A stretch of 64,000 nt of DNA from Symbiodinium natans (GCA_905221605.1 CAJNDS010000779.1:694501-758500); one strand, 5' to 3'; shown: positions 53,111-62,634, numbered from the stretch's first letter. The notes: generated by a model from the sequence alone, not told the origin. Translations and numbers: made by a program.

Positions 53111-53238
53111 GAGCTTCAGCCAACATGCTGCCCGAGCGCAGATGGCATATGTATGCAGCAGATGGCATATGTATACATATGTATGTATAGCGAGCGGATC
53201 AGGAGCAAAGCCCCTATACGGATCCTGGCAGTCTATAA

Positions 53239-53349
53239 CTTGGCAGCCCAGTAACCATATTATGATAAGGGCACCTTTTTTGGGGTTATCAAGAGAACCA
53301 ATAACCAAAACAAAGGTCAGGCGGTAAAGGGTACTTCTGGACTACCAAG
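53239..53349. mobile_element. Family 2 inverted-repeat element with ATAA duplication
   Basis: CTTGGCAGCCCAGTAACC at left, GGGTACTTCTGGACTACCAA-G at right. ATAA directly precedes and follows the element, a likely 4-bp target-site duplication. Confidence 0.75.
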
Positions 53350-53516
53350 ATAAAGTCTATCACCCGCAAACTTTTAGGGTTGTGTGTACCCATAAACACC
53401 CCACAGCGCACCACCTCCCCCCAAAGTTCTGGCCCTGACAAAGGGTGGCCCAATACAACATCGCCAATTCAGAGACCTGTGGCTTCAAGGGCGCAGCACG
53501 TGCTACTTCCTTACAT

Positions 53517-53567
53517 ACTGAGAATTAGTTTTTTTACACGTACGTGTAAACAAACTAATTCTCGGCA
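53517..53567. repeat. Near-perfect palindrome
   Basis: GAGAATTAGTTT, a one-to-three base mismatch zone, then TTACACGTACGTGTAA and AAACTAATTCTC: about 22-bp arms around ACGT. It could extrude as a cruciform or be a relic of a terminal-inverted-repeat element. Confidence 0.85.
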
Positions 53568-54540
53568 AAGCTTAAGGGCTGTTTAGGTTTGCTGCTTCAG
53601 TTGAACTTTGCATGTAAACCGAGAGACCTCGGGCAAGGAGGGCTCCGAAGCCAAGAGAACAAACAGGAGTGAGGTTTAGGGTTTAGGGTTTAGGGTTTCG
53701 GGTTTCGGGTTCAGGGCTCAGGGCTCTGATCGAGCCTAGGTGCCCACAAGACAGCATCGCCTCGCGCGAAGCCCCCCTCGGCTCTGGCGGGACCCATTTG
53801 CTTGGCATCACGCACCGCGGTTTAGGGTTTAGGGTTTGGGGTTTGGGGTTTGGGGTTTAGGGTTTAGGGTTTAGGGCTTGGGGTTTGGGGTTTAGGGTGG
53901 GCCGCGGTACTGGGGTGGCCCAGTTCCCAACCCGGATGGGTCCCCATAATCCTCCCTACACAGGGCCGTTTTAAGGTGCTAGAGGGCATAAGAGCCAAGG
54001 TTGGCAACCCACAACCCACCACTTACAGCCAAGGACGCAGCATCAGCTATTCGGCGACAGTACTATGCATTCCCTTTACACTTCTGTTTAGGGCTTCTCT
54101 AATGCAGAACCAGTTGTTTTGGAGACAGCGCAGAGTCCGTTTCTTGAACCTCCAACCGAAGCGGTCTGACAGGCCCAAACCCGTCGAACCCGAAAGCCCA
54201 AAATAGGGAGACCTTCCAAGTTAGATTTGTTTATGCAAGCCTCTCCAAAATTGCTCTGAGATAAGATAACCCTAAACCTTAAACCTTAAACCCTCAAACC
54301 CAATAAAGACACTACAACCACATGCAAGGCCTGACTTCCGGGGCATGGGATTGACATCCCTACTATTTCTCAGGCCCTAAACCCCAAGCCCCTGAACTTG
54401 GCTGCTCCAAAAACAAAGGGTGATGCTCAAAAATGTTCCCTTGGACCCTATAAATCCAAGCCAAGCTTCTCCAGTGCTCAGCACACCCGAGCCCATCTCC
54501 TTCCGTCGGTAGGCCTCCCGCTCACAACAAGACCTCTTCT
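53568..54540. other. No supported gene
   Basis: TTTAGGG/TTTGGGG repeats at 53672-53720 and 53818-53898; otherwise unremarkable. A plus frame at 53976-54206 has no recognisable feature. Confidence 0.45.
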
Positions 54541-54559
54541 CACGTATGCCTTGTGGGAT

Positions 54560-54670
54560 TAAAATGAGCCCTCAAAGGCCCGAAAAGAGTTTTCGATCCA
54601 TAAACCTCCATGGGGATTACTGTCGTATGGGGCATATCCGAACCCAATGTCAGGGTTTATGTCGTCTCAA
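54560..54670. mobile_element. Diverged family 7 element
   Basis: AAAAGAGTTTTCGATCCATA, CTCCATGGGGATTACTGTCG TATGGGG and GGGTTTATGTCGTCTCAAG match the family 7 middle and right end. Confidence 0.5.
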
Positions 54671-54689
54671 GAATGGACATCATGTGTTG

Positions 54690-55060
54690 GGGCGCAGGTT
54701 TCGTAAGGCCGCAGGAGTTCGGGGTACACGGTTGGCTGAGCTGCTGGACAATATCGGCACATATCATTTGCATCCAGCGAAACAGCAGAGTGTGTTCTTT
54801 TCTGTACGTTTCCTGGAAGGGGAGAATGATAACTTGCAGTGTTCCGGCAGGGGGTGTGTGGTAGCTGAAGCATGCTGAGAGCCTGCTAGCCATCCGATGG
54901 TATGCTGGCCTGCCTACCTCATGAAGTCTCTCCTGGCACCCACATGTTGCTCCCGTCAGCGACATGTTCCCTTCAACTGCAGTGGACACCGAAAAAAAAG
55001 CGGCCTGCTGAGCTGAGTCCGCCACGGCCTCGGCTATGCCTCAGCTGCGTAGCGGCTCTC
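54690..55060. CDS. Possible coding region, strand unresolved
   Basis: Plus: TRLAELLDNIGTYHLHPAKQ and SVFFSVRFLEGENDNLQCSG, stop 54878. Minus: VADSAQQAAFFSVSTAVEGN and ATCGCQERLHEVGRPAYHRM. The minus reading would agree with the surrounding minus exons. Confidence 0.3.
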
Positions 55061-55087
55061 TTCAGGAACAAACCTAATTACTAATAA

Positions 55088-55162
55088 CATCCCCTTATGG
55101 TCCATGATAGTACCATGATGACCCCCAAAACCCTGTTCTAATTCTTAAGGCTCCTACAGTAC
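55088..55162. mobile_element. Family 4 element, reverse orientation
   Basis: Complement of AGAACAGGGTTTTGGGGGTC ... lies at the right end (GACCCCCAAAACCCTGTTCT, AATTCTTAAGGCTCC). Confidence 0.55.
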
Positions 55163-56502
55163 TGGTGGGTTGAGGAATCCCCGAAATTCTGGCGCCACCA
55201 TCTCAGCAAGCGGCTCTGCGGCAGGAAATTGTCGAGCACACAGAAGCCGTGATCCCGAAGCATCCTCAGAGCACTCGCATATCCGACTGCTTTGGGCGGG
55301 GGCCGCTTCCCTGCCCCCTACAAAGTAAAGAGGTCTATCCTGTCCATACCCTAAAACACTTGTATCTGAAACCCCCCAAAAGCCGCTTTTGCTAAGCCCT
55401 TGTTGTGCCAGAGGCCCCTGCTACCTGCATCTAACAGCGTGCTGGCAAGCTAAACACGATCAGTAAACACTTAGAAACCCTTAACCCAAACTACTGTTTG
55501 CTTAAGAACCCCAAAGAATAAAACAATACTCCCTATATGACCCTTAATAAGGAATAATATTTGTATTTTCCCGGGTTTCTTAAGCAAGTAGTAGCAAACT
55601 CCAATCGGAGAAACAGCCGCATTTTACAGCCCACCATGGCAGCCAGTCCATTTCTGAAAAGATAGGCTTTAGGGTATAGGGTTACCGACGAACGCCGTAT
55701 GGGAATGTATGCTCTACATCCTAAGCACTTGTTGCTGAGGCATGGAGCTGGGTTGAGGCCGGCGCGAACGAGTGGTGTCACGTCCTCAATACTACGCAAA
55801 CAAGAAGCCCCTAAATGCTAAAGCCTAAACCCTACACCCTACACCCTAAAGCCTAATTAAACCCTAATCCCTCCCCCCCCCCAAAATCTAAACCTGTAGC
55901 CCAAAACGAGGCCGCCGTGGCTCGCAGCCACACCTGCCACGTTCGACTCCTCCTGCCACCACAGCTCAGCGGTGGCCGCGGCCTTGTAGGGTTGAGGGCT
56001 TAGGGCTTAGCATTTAGGGTTTAGGGTTTGGTCCGTTTTAGGGCTTCGGCGTTTGGGCAGAATATTGAAGGTGTTCGGGTTTAGGGTCTTTTGGGGTCCA
56101 TTTGATCTAGGAGTTTAGGGGCCCTTCTTTTGGGGCCCAGATGCCGAAGAAGCCCTGGAGCTACTTAACCCTGTTGAACACTGGGCCTCCGGACAGCCTT
56201 GCCAGCTTCATCCCCAAACCCTAGACCCAAAACCCTTTTTGCATCTGGACGGCGGGAGCCGATCAACCCTAAACCCTATAAACCCTAAACCCCAAACCCC
56301 AACCCTAAACCCCTAAACCCTCTAAGCCCAATAAACTCTCAACCCCCAAACTAAACCGCCGTAAACCCGACAACTTAAAACCCTCCTCGTCCCAGCCTCC
56401 AGCTTGGCCCGTGCCGAAGCCACAGGCTCTTTCCGGTCGCTCGGCCGCAGGAAGCGCCAGTACTCGAAAGCATAGGCATCCCACCAGCTGGCCAGGGCTT
56501 AG
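55150..56502 (-). CDS. Minus gene with dioxygenase-like N-terminal motif, partial exon set
   Basis: Minus exons in order: ~56502-56387 (LASWWDAYAFEYWRFLRPSD, RKEPVASARAKLEAGTRR), ~55990-55898 (KAAATAELWWQEESNVAGVA, ASHGGLVLGY), ~55800-55685 (EDVTPLVRAGLNPAPCLSNK, CLG) and ~55290-55187 (AVGYASALRMLRDHGFCVLD, NFLPQSRLLRWW). The last motif, L-x-x-x-G-(F/Y)-x-V-(L/I)-DNFL, is the start of prolyl-hydroxylase-type dioxygenase domains. The matching Fe-binding core was not found downstream here; the core at 38.3-40.5 kb is on the same strand but the propeller gene intervenes, so I treat it as separate. Whether these exons form one gene is inference. Confidence 0.48.
55491..55594. mobile_element. Family 3 inverted-repeat element in an intron
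   Basis: CTACTGTTTGCTTAAGAACC and GGGTTTCTTAAGCAAGTAGT-AG; about 104 bp; between two of the minus exons. Confidence 0.75.
56110..56225. CDS. Possible exon, strand unresolved
   Basis: Minus: GMKLARLSGGPVFNRVK. Plus: MPKKPWSYLTLLNTGPPDSL then ASFIPK after a CCCAG acceptor. Both look coding. Confidence 0.3.
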
Positions 56503-56735
56503 GGCTTAGAGGGTAGAGGGCTTAGGGCTTAGGGCTTAGGGCTTAGGGCTTAGGCTTAGGGCTTAGGGCTTAGGGCTTCGGGCTTCGGGCTTCGGGCTTA
56601 GGGCTTAGGGCTTAGGGCTTAGGGCATAGGGCTTGGGGCTTAGGGCTTGGGGCTGGGGCTTGGGGCTTGGGGCTTAGGGCTTAAGGCTTAGGGCTTAGGG
56701 CTTAGGGCTTAGGGCTTAGGGTGCAGAGTTTCGGG
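56503..56735. repeat. Variant array (GGGCTTA)n
   Basis: About 30 heptamers of TTAGGGC with GGGCTTC and GGGCTTG blocks, a homogenised variant of the telomere heptamer. Starts right at the edge of the minus exon at 56502. Confidence 0.94.
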
Positions 56736-56749
56736 CTTATAGCTTGTTT

Positions 56750-56805
56750 TTTGCCACCCGCCTATAGGTGAGCCCAGAGGGCCCCACTCTGCAGGGACAA
56801 GTCGA
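56750..56805. repeat. Copy of the GCCACCCGCCTAGCTGAC...CTGCAGGG motif
   Basis: TTTTTTGCCACCCGCCTATA, then CCCACTCTGCAGGGACAAGT. Directly follows the GGGCTTA array. Other copies: 23464, 27754, 37581, 37855, 43836 and 59913. Confidence 0.65.
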
Positions 56806-56907
56806 GGGAAAGGTAGGGCACTACAGGCTTCTAGCTTCTAGGGCTTACCGTGCAGAGTTTCGGGCTGACAGCTTTTGAGTGCTCTAATTTTGGCGCTGGT
56901 TCCTGTT

Positions 56908-57048
56908 TGTTTGTTTGTTTGTGTTTGTTTGTTTGCTTGTTTGTTTTTGCTTGTTTGTTTGTTTGTTTTTGCTTGTTTGCTTGTTTGCTTGTTTGCTTGT
57001 TTGCTTGTTTGTTTGTTTGTTTGTTTGTTTGTTTGTTTGTTTGTTTTA
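56908..57048. repeat. (TTTG)n microsatellite with TTGC variants
   Basis: About 35 tetramers. Open frames (poly Cys-Leu-Phe-Val / Asn-Lys-Gln-Thr) are artefacts. Confidence 0.95.
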
Positions 57049-57216
57049 GTACACGAACGTTTAGTTCGAGTCTCTCGGGTACCCAGAGATTCGGGAGTCG
57101 CTTGTCGTCAGCATTCATTATTGCCACGCACGCAAGTCAGGCGCGGCTCGAACCATCCTGAACCATTTGCACACACCCATCCACACCCACCCCGAACCTG
57201 AAGCAAATAATTACCC

Positions 57217-57384
57217 ATGGTGTTCTGGCCAGAATGCAAACATACCGTGCGCACTCTCGCCCGACTGTCGCAATCCTTTGACAAGGATCTGAAACCTGAA
57301 AAGAAGAAAGCAGAGATCGTGCCTGTCACCCAGCAGCGATTGCAAGTAGCCCCACGTCTCCTGGAATCTGTTGAGGTTACATAG
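57217..57384 (+). CDS. Small ORF, 55 codons, unknown
   Basis: ATG 57217 to TAG 57384. The protein MVFWPECKHTVRTLARLSQS, FDKDLKPEKKKAEIVPVTQQ, RLQVAPRLLESVEVT is non-repetitive, with a Cys-His N-terminus, a basic helix and no frame competition of similar quality. It could be an internal or terminal exon rather than a whole gene. Confidence 0.42.
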   Translation: MVFWPECKHTVRTLARLSQSFDKDLKPEKKKAEIVPVTQQRLQVAPRLLESVEVT

Positions 57385-57689
57385 CCTGCTTTTGACTGTC
57401 CGCAAAGGATTAGTGCAACCTGCTGTTGCTTCAAGGGCCATGAAAACCCAAAGGCCAGTGCCCCAAACGCACTAAAGGGTCTTATATGAGCCCCCAAGTA
57501 GCCATCCAGGGGACAAGGTGTTGACGCGTCACAAGGGGAGCACTTTACTTCTCCCCTCCCCCCAAAAAACACACTGAAACTAAGTTCGCGGCGACAGCAC
57601 TGCATCAAAGCATCACTGAGTCCAAACATTTCACGACAGACAAACATCACCAGCCATCCCAAAAAAACCGATGCACCCTGAAGCCCACA

Positions 57690-57825
57690 ACAAAAACCCA
57701 ACCCCCGCAAGCTCTTCTACAAGGCTCCCACTCGTAGAGGGTGCCAATGGACGGAGGATCCAAGGCCCACTTTGCTTCCTGGACAGGACATGACATGGGT
57801 TTAAGCGAAAGGCCTCCTCATACAT
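57690..57825 (-). CDS. Possible minus exon or small ORF
   Basis: ATG 57825 then YEEAFRLNPCHVLSRKQSGP, WILRPLAPSTSGSLVEELAG; a donor-like sequence follows. Moderate coding look. Confidence 0.33.
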
Positions 57826-58109
57826 CAGGGGTCCACAAGTTAGATCAACCCCACCCCCCGCCTCAATTCATAAGGTGATCAGCAAAAGACTACACGCTGA
57901 CTTTGGCGCTTCCCCATGCCGAAGCCACCAGAACTGAAATAGTACACGCTGAACCCATTAGTAACATCCCAAGCCTTAACCCTTAAGAACTGTTAGCTGC
58001 CCCTATTGCAACCAGGCCTCCTAAGCCCTATAACCCTCAAACTCAAACCCCTAAACCCTTCTCTCCGTTCGAAAGACCCCCCCCCGAAGTGTGCCCGCTC
58101 TCCCACTCT

Positions 58110-58136
58110 CTCGTTCCCTCTTTCTCTTTCTTTCTT

Positions 58137-58176
<40 letters not shown>

Positions 58177-58215
58177 CCTCTCTCACTCTCTCTCTCTCTC
58201 TCTCTCTCTCTCGCT
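58110..58215. repeat. (CT)n microsatellite
   Basis: CT/CTTT repeats; open frames here are artefacts. Confidence 0.95.
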
Positions 58216-58249
58216 CGACTCAAAACCCAAAATGACTCTCCTCAAACCC

Positions 58250-58377
58250 CAAACCCGAAGACCAGACCTCCAGCTGCCCCACCCGCCGTCCAGGCAGCAA
58301 TGCCCAAACGCGGCCAAGCCCCTGAGGCGGTGGGGAATCGGTTCGGGGAGTTCGGCTCTCACCGGTTGAGGTTTTAG
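58250..58377 (+). CDS. Possible plus C-terminal exon
   Basis: The plus frame RPPAAPPAVQAAMPKRGQAP then EAVGNRFGEFGSHRLRF ends in TAG formed by the first TTTAGGG unit of the array at 58368-58410, so an exon edge is likely here. Confidence 0.3.
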
Positions 58378-58449
58378 GGTTTAGGGTTTAGGGTTTAGGG
58401 TTTAGGGTTTGAAGTTTAGGGATCCTAACTGGGCTACGCGGCTAAGGTT

Positions 58450-58565
58450 GCTGGGCATCGGGGAAAGCTTCTACCTTGGCCTTGGGGCCCTGAGCTGGTA
58501 TCATTGGGCTCGGGACCTCCTTTTGCACCTCCCCGCCGGAACCACGCATAGGGGCCATATCAAAA
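58450..58565 (-). CDS. Possible minus exon
   Basis: The minus frame MRGSGGEVQKEVPSPMIPAQ then GPKAKVEAFPDAQQP-stop is coding-like; the plus frame (VAGHRGKLLPWPWGPELVSL) competes. Confidence 0.33.
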
Positions 58566-59004
58566 ACCCTAAACCCTAAACCCTTAACCCCTCAACCCTA
58601 AACCGCAAGGTATTACGAACATCTACGAGTCGTCGGGTTGGGGAACCACCCAGCCGCCCACCCCGATCCCAAAACCCCAAAAGCGAAGCCAGAGAGCCAC
58701 ATCAACGACCGAAGGAAACCCTGAAAACCCTCAAAATCTCTCAAAATCCCGAAACCACCCCGAGCCGAAACCCCGAGCAAAAGAACAAAACCAAAGCAAG
58801 TAACTTGCACCTCCTCCTCGGGTGGCAGCTTGCTAGGTTGTCCTGGAGGGCTCCTCAGTTTCTAGGAAAGCGCTCGCAGACAACAGCCAGAACGCGGGCT
58901 TTTGCCGGGGAACAGGACCCTTTTTGCAGCAGGGTTGCGGGTATCCTAGCACCCAAACTCTTTTCCCACTGGGGCCTTATAACGTCCATGAGACATTCGA
59001 CTTC

Positions 59005-59202
59005 ATCATGGGCTTAGGATTCGGACCTGATGATACAAGAGTGTGGCAGAAGCTGCAAACACGCTCTAGGGCCAAGGGTTCGCAGCCTGATCGGGCTCGT
59101 AGAACCAGAGTGTTTGCAAAAAAACAACAACACTTCCAATTTTTCACGAGGTTTAGAGAGTCAAATGTTAGAGCCAATTTTTTCCACCAAACAACAGCAT
59201 AG
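59005..59202 (+). CDS. Possible plus ORF containing an inverted repeat
   Basis: The frame LGFGPDDTRVWQKLQTRSRA then KGSQPDRARRTRVFAKKQQH. The segment 59056-59122 has complementary ends (GCAAACACGCTCTAGG / CCAGAGTGTTTGC), so this may be an element and not a gene. Confidence 0.25.
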   Translation: MMGLGFGPDDTRVWQKLQTRSRAKGSQPDRARRTRVFAKKQQHFQFFTRFRESNVRANFFHQTTA

Positions 59203-59399
59203 AAGAAGGTGATCTCCAAACCGCTTGGCTGGAAGAAGCCTCTGCAGCCGTGCGTCACAAGCTGCGAGGTTCCGCGGAGACCCCTGGCCTGCATTCGACA
59301 AACAAGCCACGGTTTAGGGTTTAGGGTTTAGGGCTTAGGGGTTAAGGGTTTTGGGTTTAAACCCTAAACCCTAAACCCTTATTGGGAGCCCTACACCCT

Positions 59400-59457
59400 G
59401 GGAGGTTCCCCCTTATACTTAAAAGTCCTCCAAAAGGGATTGTAGTAGGGGGGTACA
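59400..59457. mobile_element. Family 5 element, partial
   Basis: GGAGGTTCCCCCTTATACTT AAAAGTCCTCC and a GGGATTGTAGTAGGGG middle; the right end is missing. Confidence 0.5.
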
Positions 59458-59580
59458 ACCTACACGCTACATCCTAAGCCTTTCGAGTCTCCACGGGTAG
59501 CTTAGCTGGGGACAGCTCAGATTTCTGCGCATTTTCTCGGGGATTTCTCGAAAACGGCATCCTGCAAGTCCCACTTTATA

Positions 59581-59630
59581 TAGGGTTTAGGGTTTAGGGT
59601 TTAGGGTTTAGGGTTTAGGGTTTAGGGTTG
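59581..59630. repeat. Telomere-type array (TTTAGGG)n
   Basis: Seven units; a CCCTAAA array at 59745-59828 faces it 115 bp away. Confidence 0.95.
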
Positions 59631-59984
59631 AAAGCAACAAACAAAAACGCAAAATCGGGGAGGGCTATCGCTGGGATGTAGGGACTCAGGATCGACCGGG
59701 TCGCAGGCAGCCCCAGGGGGTCCGTATAGTAAGAAACCTAGGCCCCTAAACCCTAAACCCTAAACCCTAAACCCTAAACCCTAAACCCTAAACCCGAAAC
59801 CCTAAACCCTAACCCTAAACCCTAAACCGAAGAAAAAGGGGCCTTTTTTGGGGTTTCTGTTTTGTTTTCAATACGCTCCCGCATAGCTGGCGGAACCGCA
59901 AAGCAGGCTTTTGTTTTGCCACCCGCCTAGCTGACACTCAGGCCACATTGCAGGGACTCATTCCGGTAAGGACTGTCAGTAGAA

Positions 59985-60113
59985 ATGGAAAACCTTCGTG
60001 CCTTTAAAGGAAGCGCAGACAAGTTGTCGTGGGGGCATTGGTTCAAAGCAGGGTTAAGGCTAATTGTGTCATCCATCATCATTGTGTTCTCTTGTGAATT
60101 TTCAATTAAGTAA
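59985..60113 (+). CDS. Possible small membrane ORF, 42 codons
   Basis: ATG then ENLRAFKGSADKLSWGHWFK, AGLRLIVSSIIIVFSCEFSI, K-stop: a basic amphipathic start followed by one hydrophobic helix. The minus strand is also open. Low support. Confidence 0.2.
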   Translation: MENLRAFKGSADKLSWGHWFKAGLRLIVSSIIIVFSCEFSIK

Positions 60114-60203
60114 AGAAATATAAACCAAAAAAAGTTTGAATCAATTTCTAACACATAAATGAGACAGAGATCGGGTTTTGTAGGACTTCGCCCCCCAAAA
60201 AAG

Positions 60204-60285
60204 CAAAATGTGGGTGGCCTCCAGGGCCTGCAGGAAGGCTGCCGCCTCCTCCGAGCCGTCGTGCCCTATCCTTGGGATTCTGTCT
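60204..60285 (-). CDS. Minus exon, unknown
   Basis: The minus frame DRIPRIGHDGSEEAAAFLQA then LEATHIL is strongly coding-like (helix). Its upstream edge meets telomere-like repeats (60285-60372). Confidence 0.45.
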
Positions 60286-60479
60286 TAGGGTTTGTGGGGT
60301 TTGGGGTGTAGGGTTTAGGGTTTTAGGGTTTTAGGGTTTAGGATTTAGGGTTTAGGGTTTCGGGTTTAGGGTGCCAGTGATATTGAGAATAATAAGCCCC
60401 CCTTATAATGCACCTCTGACACGCCCTACAATGCCCAAAGGGCCAATATGTGAAAAAGTCCCTTCGAAAAGGTAAAGGG

Positions 60480-60605
60480 GCCACAGTAGCTGCCCTCAGG
60501 GTCTAGGGCCTGAAGGGTTTCATTACAAGTACACGCATAGATGTTGTTCTTCCCTTCGGTGCTTACAAGGCTTTGTGCCGCCTCTAAGGAGGGATACAAG
60601 AACCT
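60480..60605 (-). CDS. PQQ-type propeller repeat exon
   Basis: The minus frame LEAAQSLVSTEGKNNIYACT then CNETLQALDPEGS. G-x-N-x-IYA-(C)-x-x-x-x-LQALDPEG is a typical PQQ-like blade edge, as in the gene at 47-52 kb. Likely part of a second propeller gene on the minus strand. Confidence 0.5.
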
Positions 60606-60734
60606 AATTCCCAAAACCCTCAACCCAAAAAACCCTCTGAAAAGCATTCCTACATGTCATCCTCTGAAACCCAACAAGGGAAAACATAAAAATCTCTCAA
60701 GGGCCGACGTAGAAACCCACAAAGAGCACACTCT

Positions 60735-61025
60735 AGGGGCCTTAAGAATTGCACTATGTTTTTTTTGGGGGGTGTATTACAGTATAAAGATAAAGGGACA
60801 TGGAATACCATTAGTAATCACTCCGACCCCTATATGACGCCCCAGTCGCAAATATCATCCTCTTAAACCCAAATAAGGGAAGACAAGGGCCCACCTAGAA
60901 ACCCAAAAACAGCATACCATAGGAGCCTTAATACTTAGACTAGGGTTTTGGGGGGCAGTATAGTATAAGTCTAAAAGGTACAGGGAATACCACTAGTAAT
61001 TACCTCTACCCCTATCTTAACTTAA
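60735..61025. mobile_element. Two family 4 elements in tandem
   Basis: 60735-60845 and 60915-61025 each begin (GGAG)CCTTAA(G/T)A(A/C)TT and end AGTAAT(C/T)AC...CCCCTAT. The DNA before each (CATCCTCT(G/T)AAACCCA, AAGGGAAAACA) is also similar, so a ~180-bp unit was duplicated. Confidence 0.65.
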
Positions 61026-61286
61026 TCCCTGTTCCCCTAGGAAGAAAAAAGGACCCTTTTTGTTTATAAAAAAAGAAAGCCCATAACCCAAAAAGTAAAA
61101 AGGATCCCTAACACTGATTTAGTTGAGAGAACCTGGAGGTGGCGCCAAGACACCGCGCCGGGGCAGCCTGGGCAGAAGAGGCCACCGGCCCCAAGAAAGG
61201 TTGTGAGAAGAGAACGAATCAAGGGGACTGAAGACTTAGGATAGGGTTTAGGGTTTGGGGTTTCAAATTTAGGGTTTAGGGTTTAG

Positions 61287-61400
61287 GGGCCTGAATAATT
61301 AGAATAGGGTTTTGGGGGATGTCATAGTGCAACTACAAAGGGAACAAAGGGACCACAAAGGAACATTCCTAGTAATTCTTCGCCCCGTATATTATTTAGG
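61287..61400. mobile_element. Family 4 element
   Basis: GGGGCCTGAATAATTAGAAT at left, CTAGTAATTCTTCGCCCCGT at right. Confidence 0.65.
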
Positions 61401-61475
61401 ATTCTCTTTACCTACAGTTTAATGGGTTCTACCTACCCATTCAGGGGTAGCTACTACTAAACTGTAGGTACATAG
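61391..61475. mobile_element. Inverted-repeat element or long hairpin
   Basis: ATTCTCTTTACCTACAGTTT and, in complement at the other end, ATTCTATGTACCTACAGTTT; the arms continue as AATGGGTTCTACCTACCC / GGGTAGCTACTACTAAA. It overlaps the end of the adjacent family 4 copy. Confidence 0.7.
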
Positions 61476-61544
61476 AATCCCAAGTAGGGTTTAGAGGAGA
61501 AAGGTAGGATTTAGGGCCCAGGCTCAGGTGTGCCCGAAGCCAAT

Positions 61545-61678
61545 CCATTAGGCTCCAGTGGTTCGGCGTGTTCAGTTCTTTGATGCGCAGAGGGCCCGGC
61601 CACTACCTCGACTCCAGTGCCTTATTCGGATCCTTCAGCATAAATTGGCCGGGAAGTTCGGGTCAAATTCGGAGTGAC
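61545..61678 (+). CDS. Possible plus exon
   Basis: The plus frame VRRVQFFDAQRARPLPRLQC then LIRILQHKLAGKFGSNSE-stop is helical and coding-like; another plus frame (SLMRRGPGHYLDSSALFGSF) is also open. Confidence 0.3.
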
Positions 61679-61819
61679 CCCCCAAGCCCTTGAGGGCCAG
61701 AAGGCCCAGGCCCGCGCAACCAGAAACCTTCTTCAGCCAGACCTTGAGTATGTACAATTCTCGGAACCTGGTGTTCCCAAAACCCAAAACCCACAACCCA
61801 AAACCCTACACCCTAAACC

Positions 61820-61954
61820 CTGCCATCCCGAAGCAACATCCTGGCTCCAAGCCACGCCCGTCGCAGCGAACGCCGCGCGACCGCTGTGCAGCAGCGCGGC
61901 TGCCGCGGCTGCAAGGCCTGCCCTTGGGCTCGCAGGTGGCTCGGATTCGCTCAT
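61820..61954 (-). CDS. Possible first exon, Ala-rich
   Basis: ATG 61954 (minus) then SESEPPASPRAGLAAAAAAL, LHSGRAAFAATGVAWSQDVA. It could be a targeting or signal-anchor N-terminus for the propeller-like exon at 60.5 kb, but the plus strand frame is open as well. Confidence 0.33.
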
Positions 61955-62544
61955 ACAGTCATATAGGAAATGTGGCTCAGTAGGGAGGGGGGGTTATTCC
62001 AGGTAGCATTGTTGCAGCCCCTCTCTTCTCCTCCATCTCCAAGGGGAGTGAGACCGCTGAAGAAAACGAACACCAAGATCAGATAAGACTTAAGAACTTT
62101 GGTTGTTGTGTGTCTGCCTCTCAGTCAAGTTTTTGCCAGGGAAAGAGCCCATATAAGCAAATCATTACATTCACCAAGAAAGAAATAGGAGTTGGTCTTC
62201 CGAACAAGCAGAAACTTCTACCCCAAGCAACACATTGCGTGGCTCGTGATCTTCCTGTGAACCGACAAGCGTAGAGACGTTCGAAGCGACAACGCGCCGG
62301 TGAGGCGAGAGCGTCTGTTGACCAGGACTCCAACCGAAATTGGACTTAATCTACACCTGCAGAAGCTAGTTGCATGGTTCCTTAGTATGAGCCCTTAAAA
62401 GGGGGCCCTTTTGTGTGCCCCTTCTATACCCTTAAAAAAAAACCAAAGAAAGGCCCACCCATACTTCAGAATCCCATAAGGGAGGCAAGGTGTAAACTAC
62501 CCCTAGAAAGACGAAGACCAGCCCTGCACCTTGGCACCCCCCCC

Positions 62545-62613
62545 CCTAAACCCTAAACCCTAAACCCTAAACCCTAAACCCTAAACCCTAAACCCTAAAC
62601 CCTAAACCCTAAA
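62545..62613. repeat. Telomere-type array (CCCTAAA)n
   Basis: Nine perfect units. Confidence 0.96.
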
Positions 62614-62634
62614 CCTCGACCCCCTGAGAAAGAA

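Noticed and set aside
56831-57201. Asn-Lys-Gln-Thr and Cys-Leu-Phe-Val repeat proteins
   Set aside because: Translation of a (TTTG)n microsatellite.
57993-58223. Arg-Glu repeat protein on the minus strand
   Set aside because: Translation of a (CT)n microsatellite.
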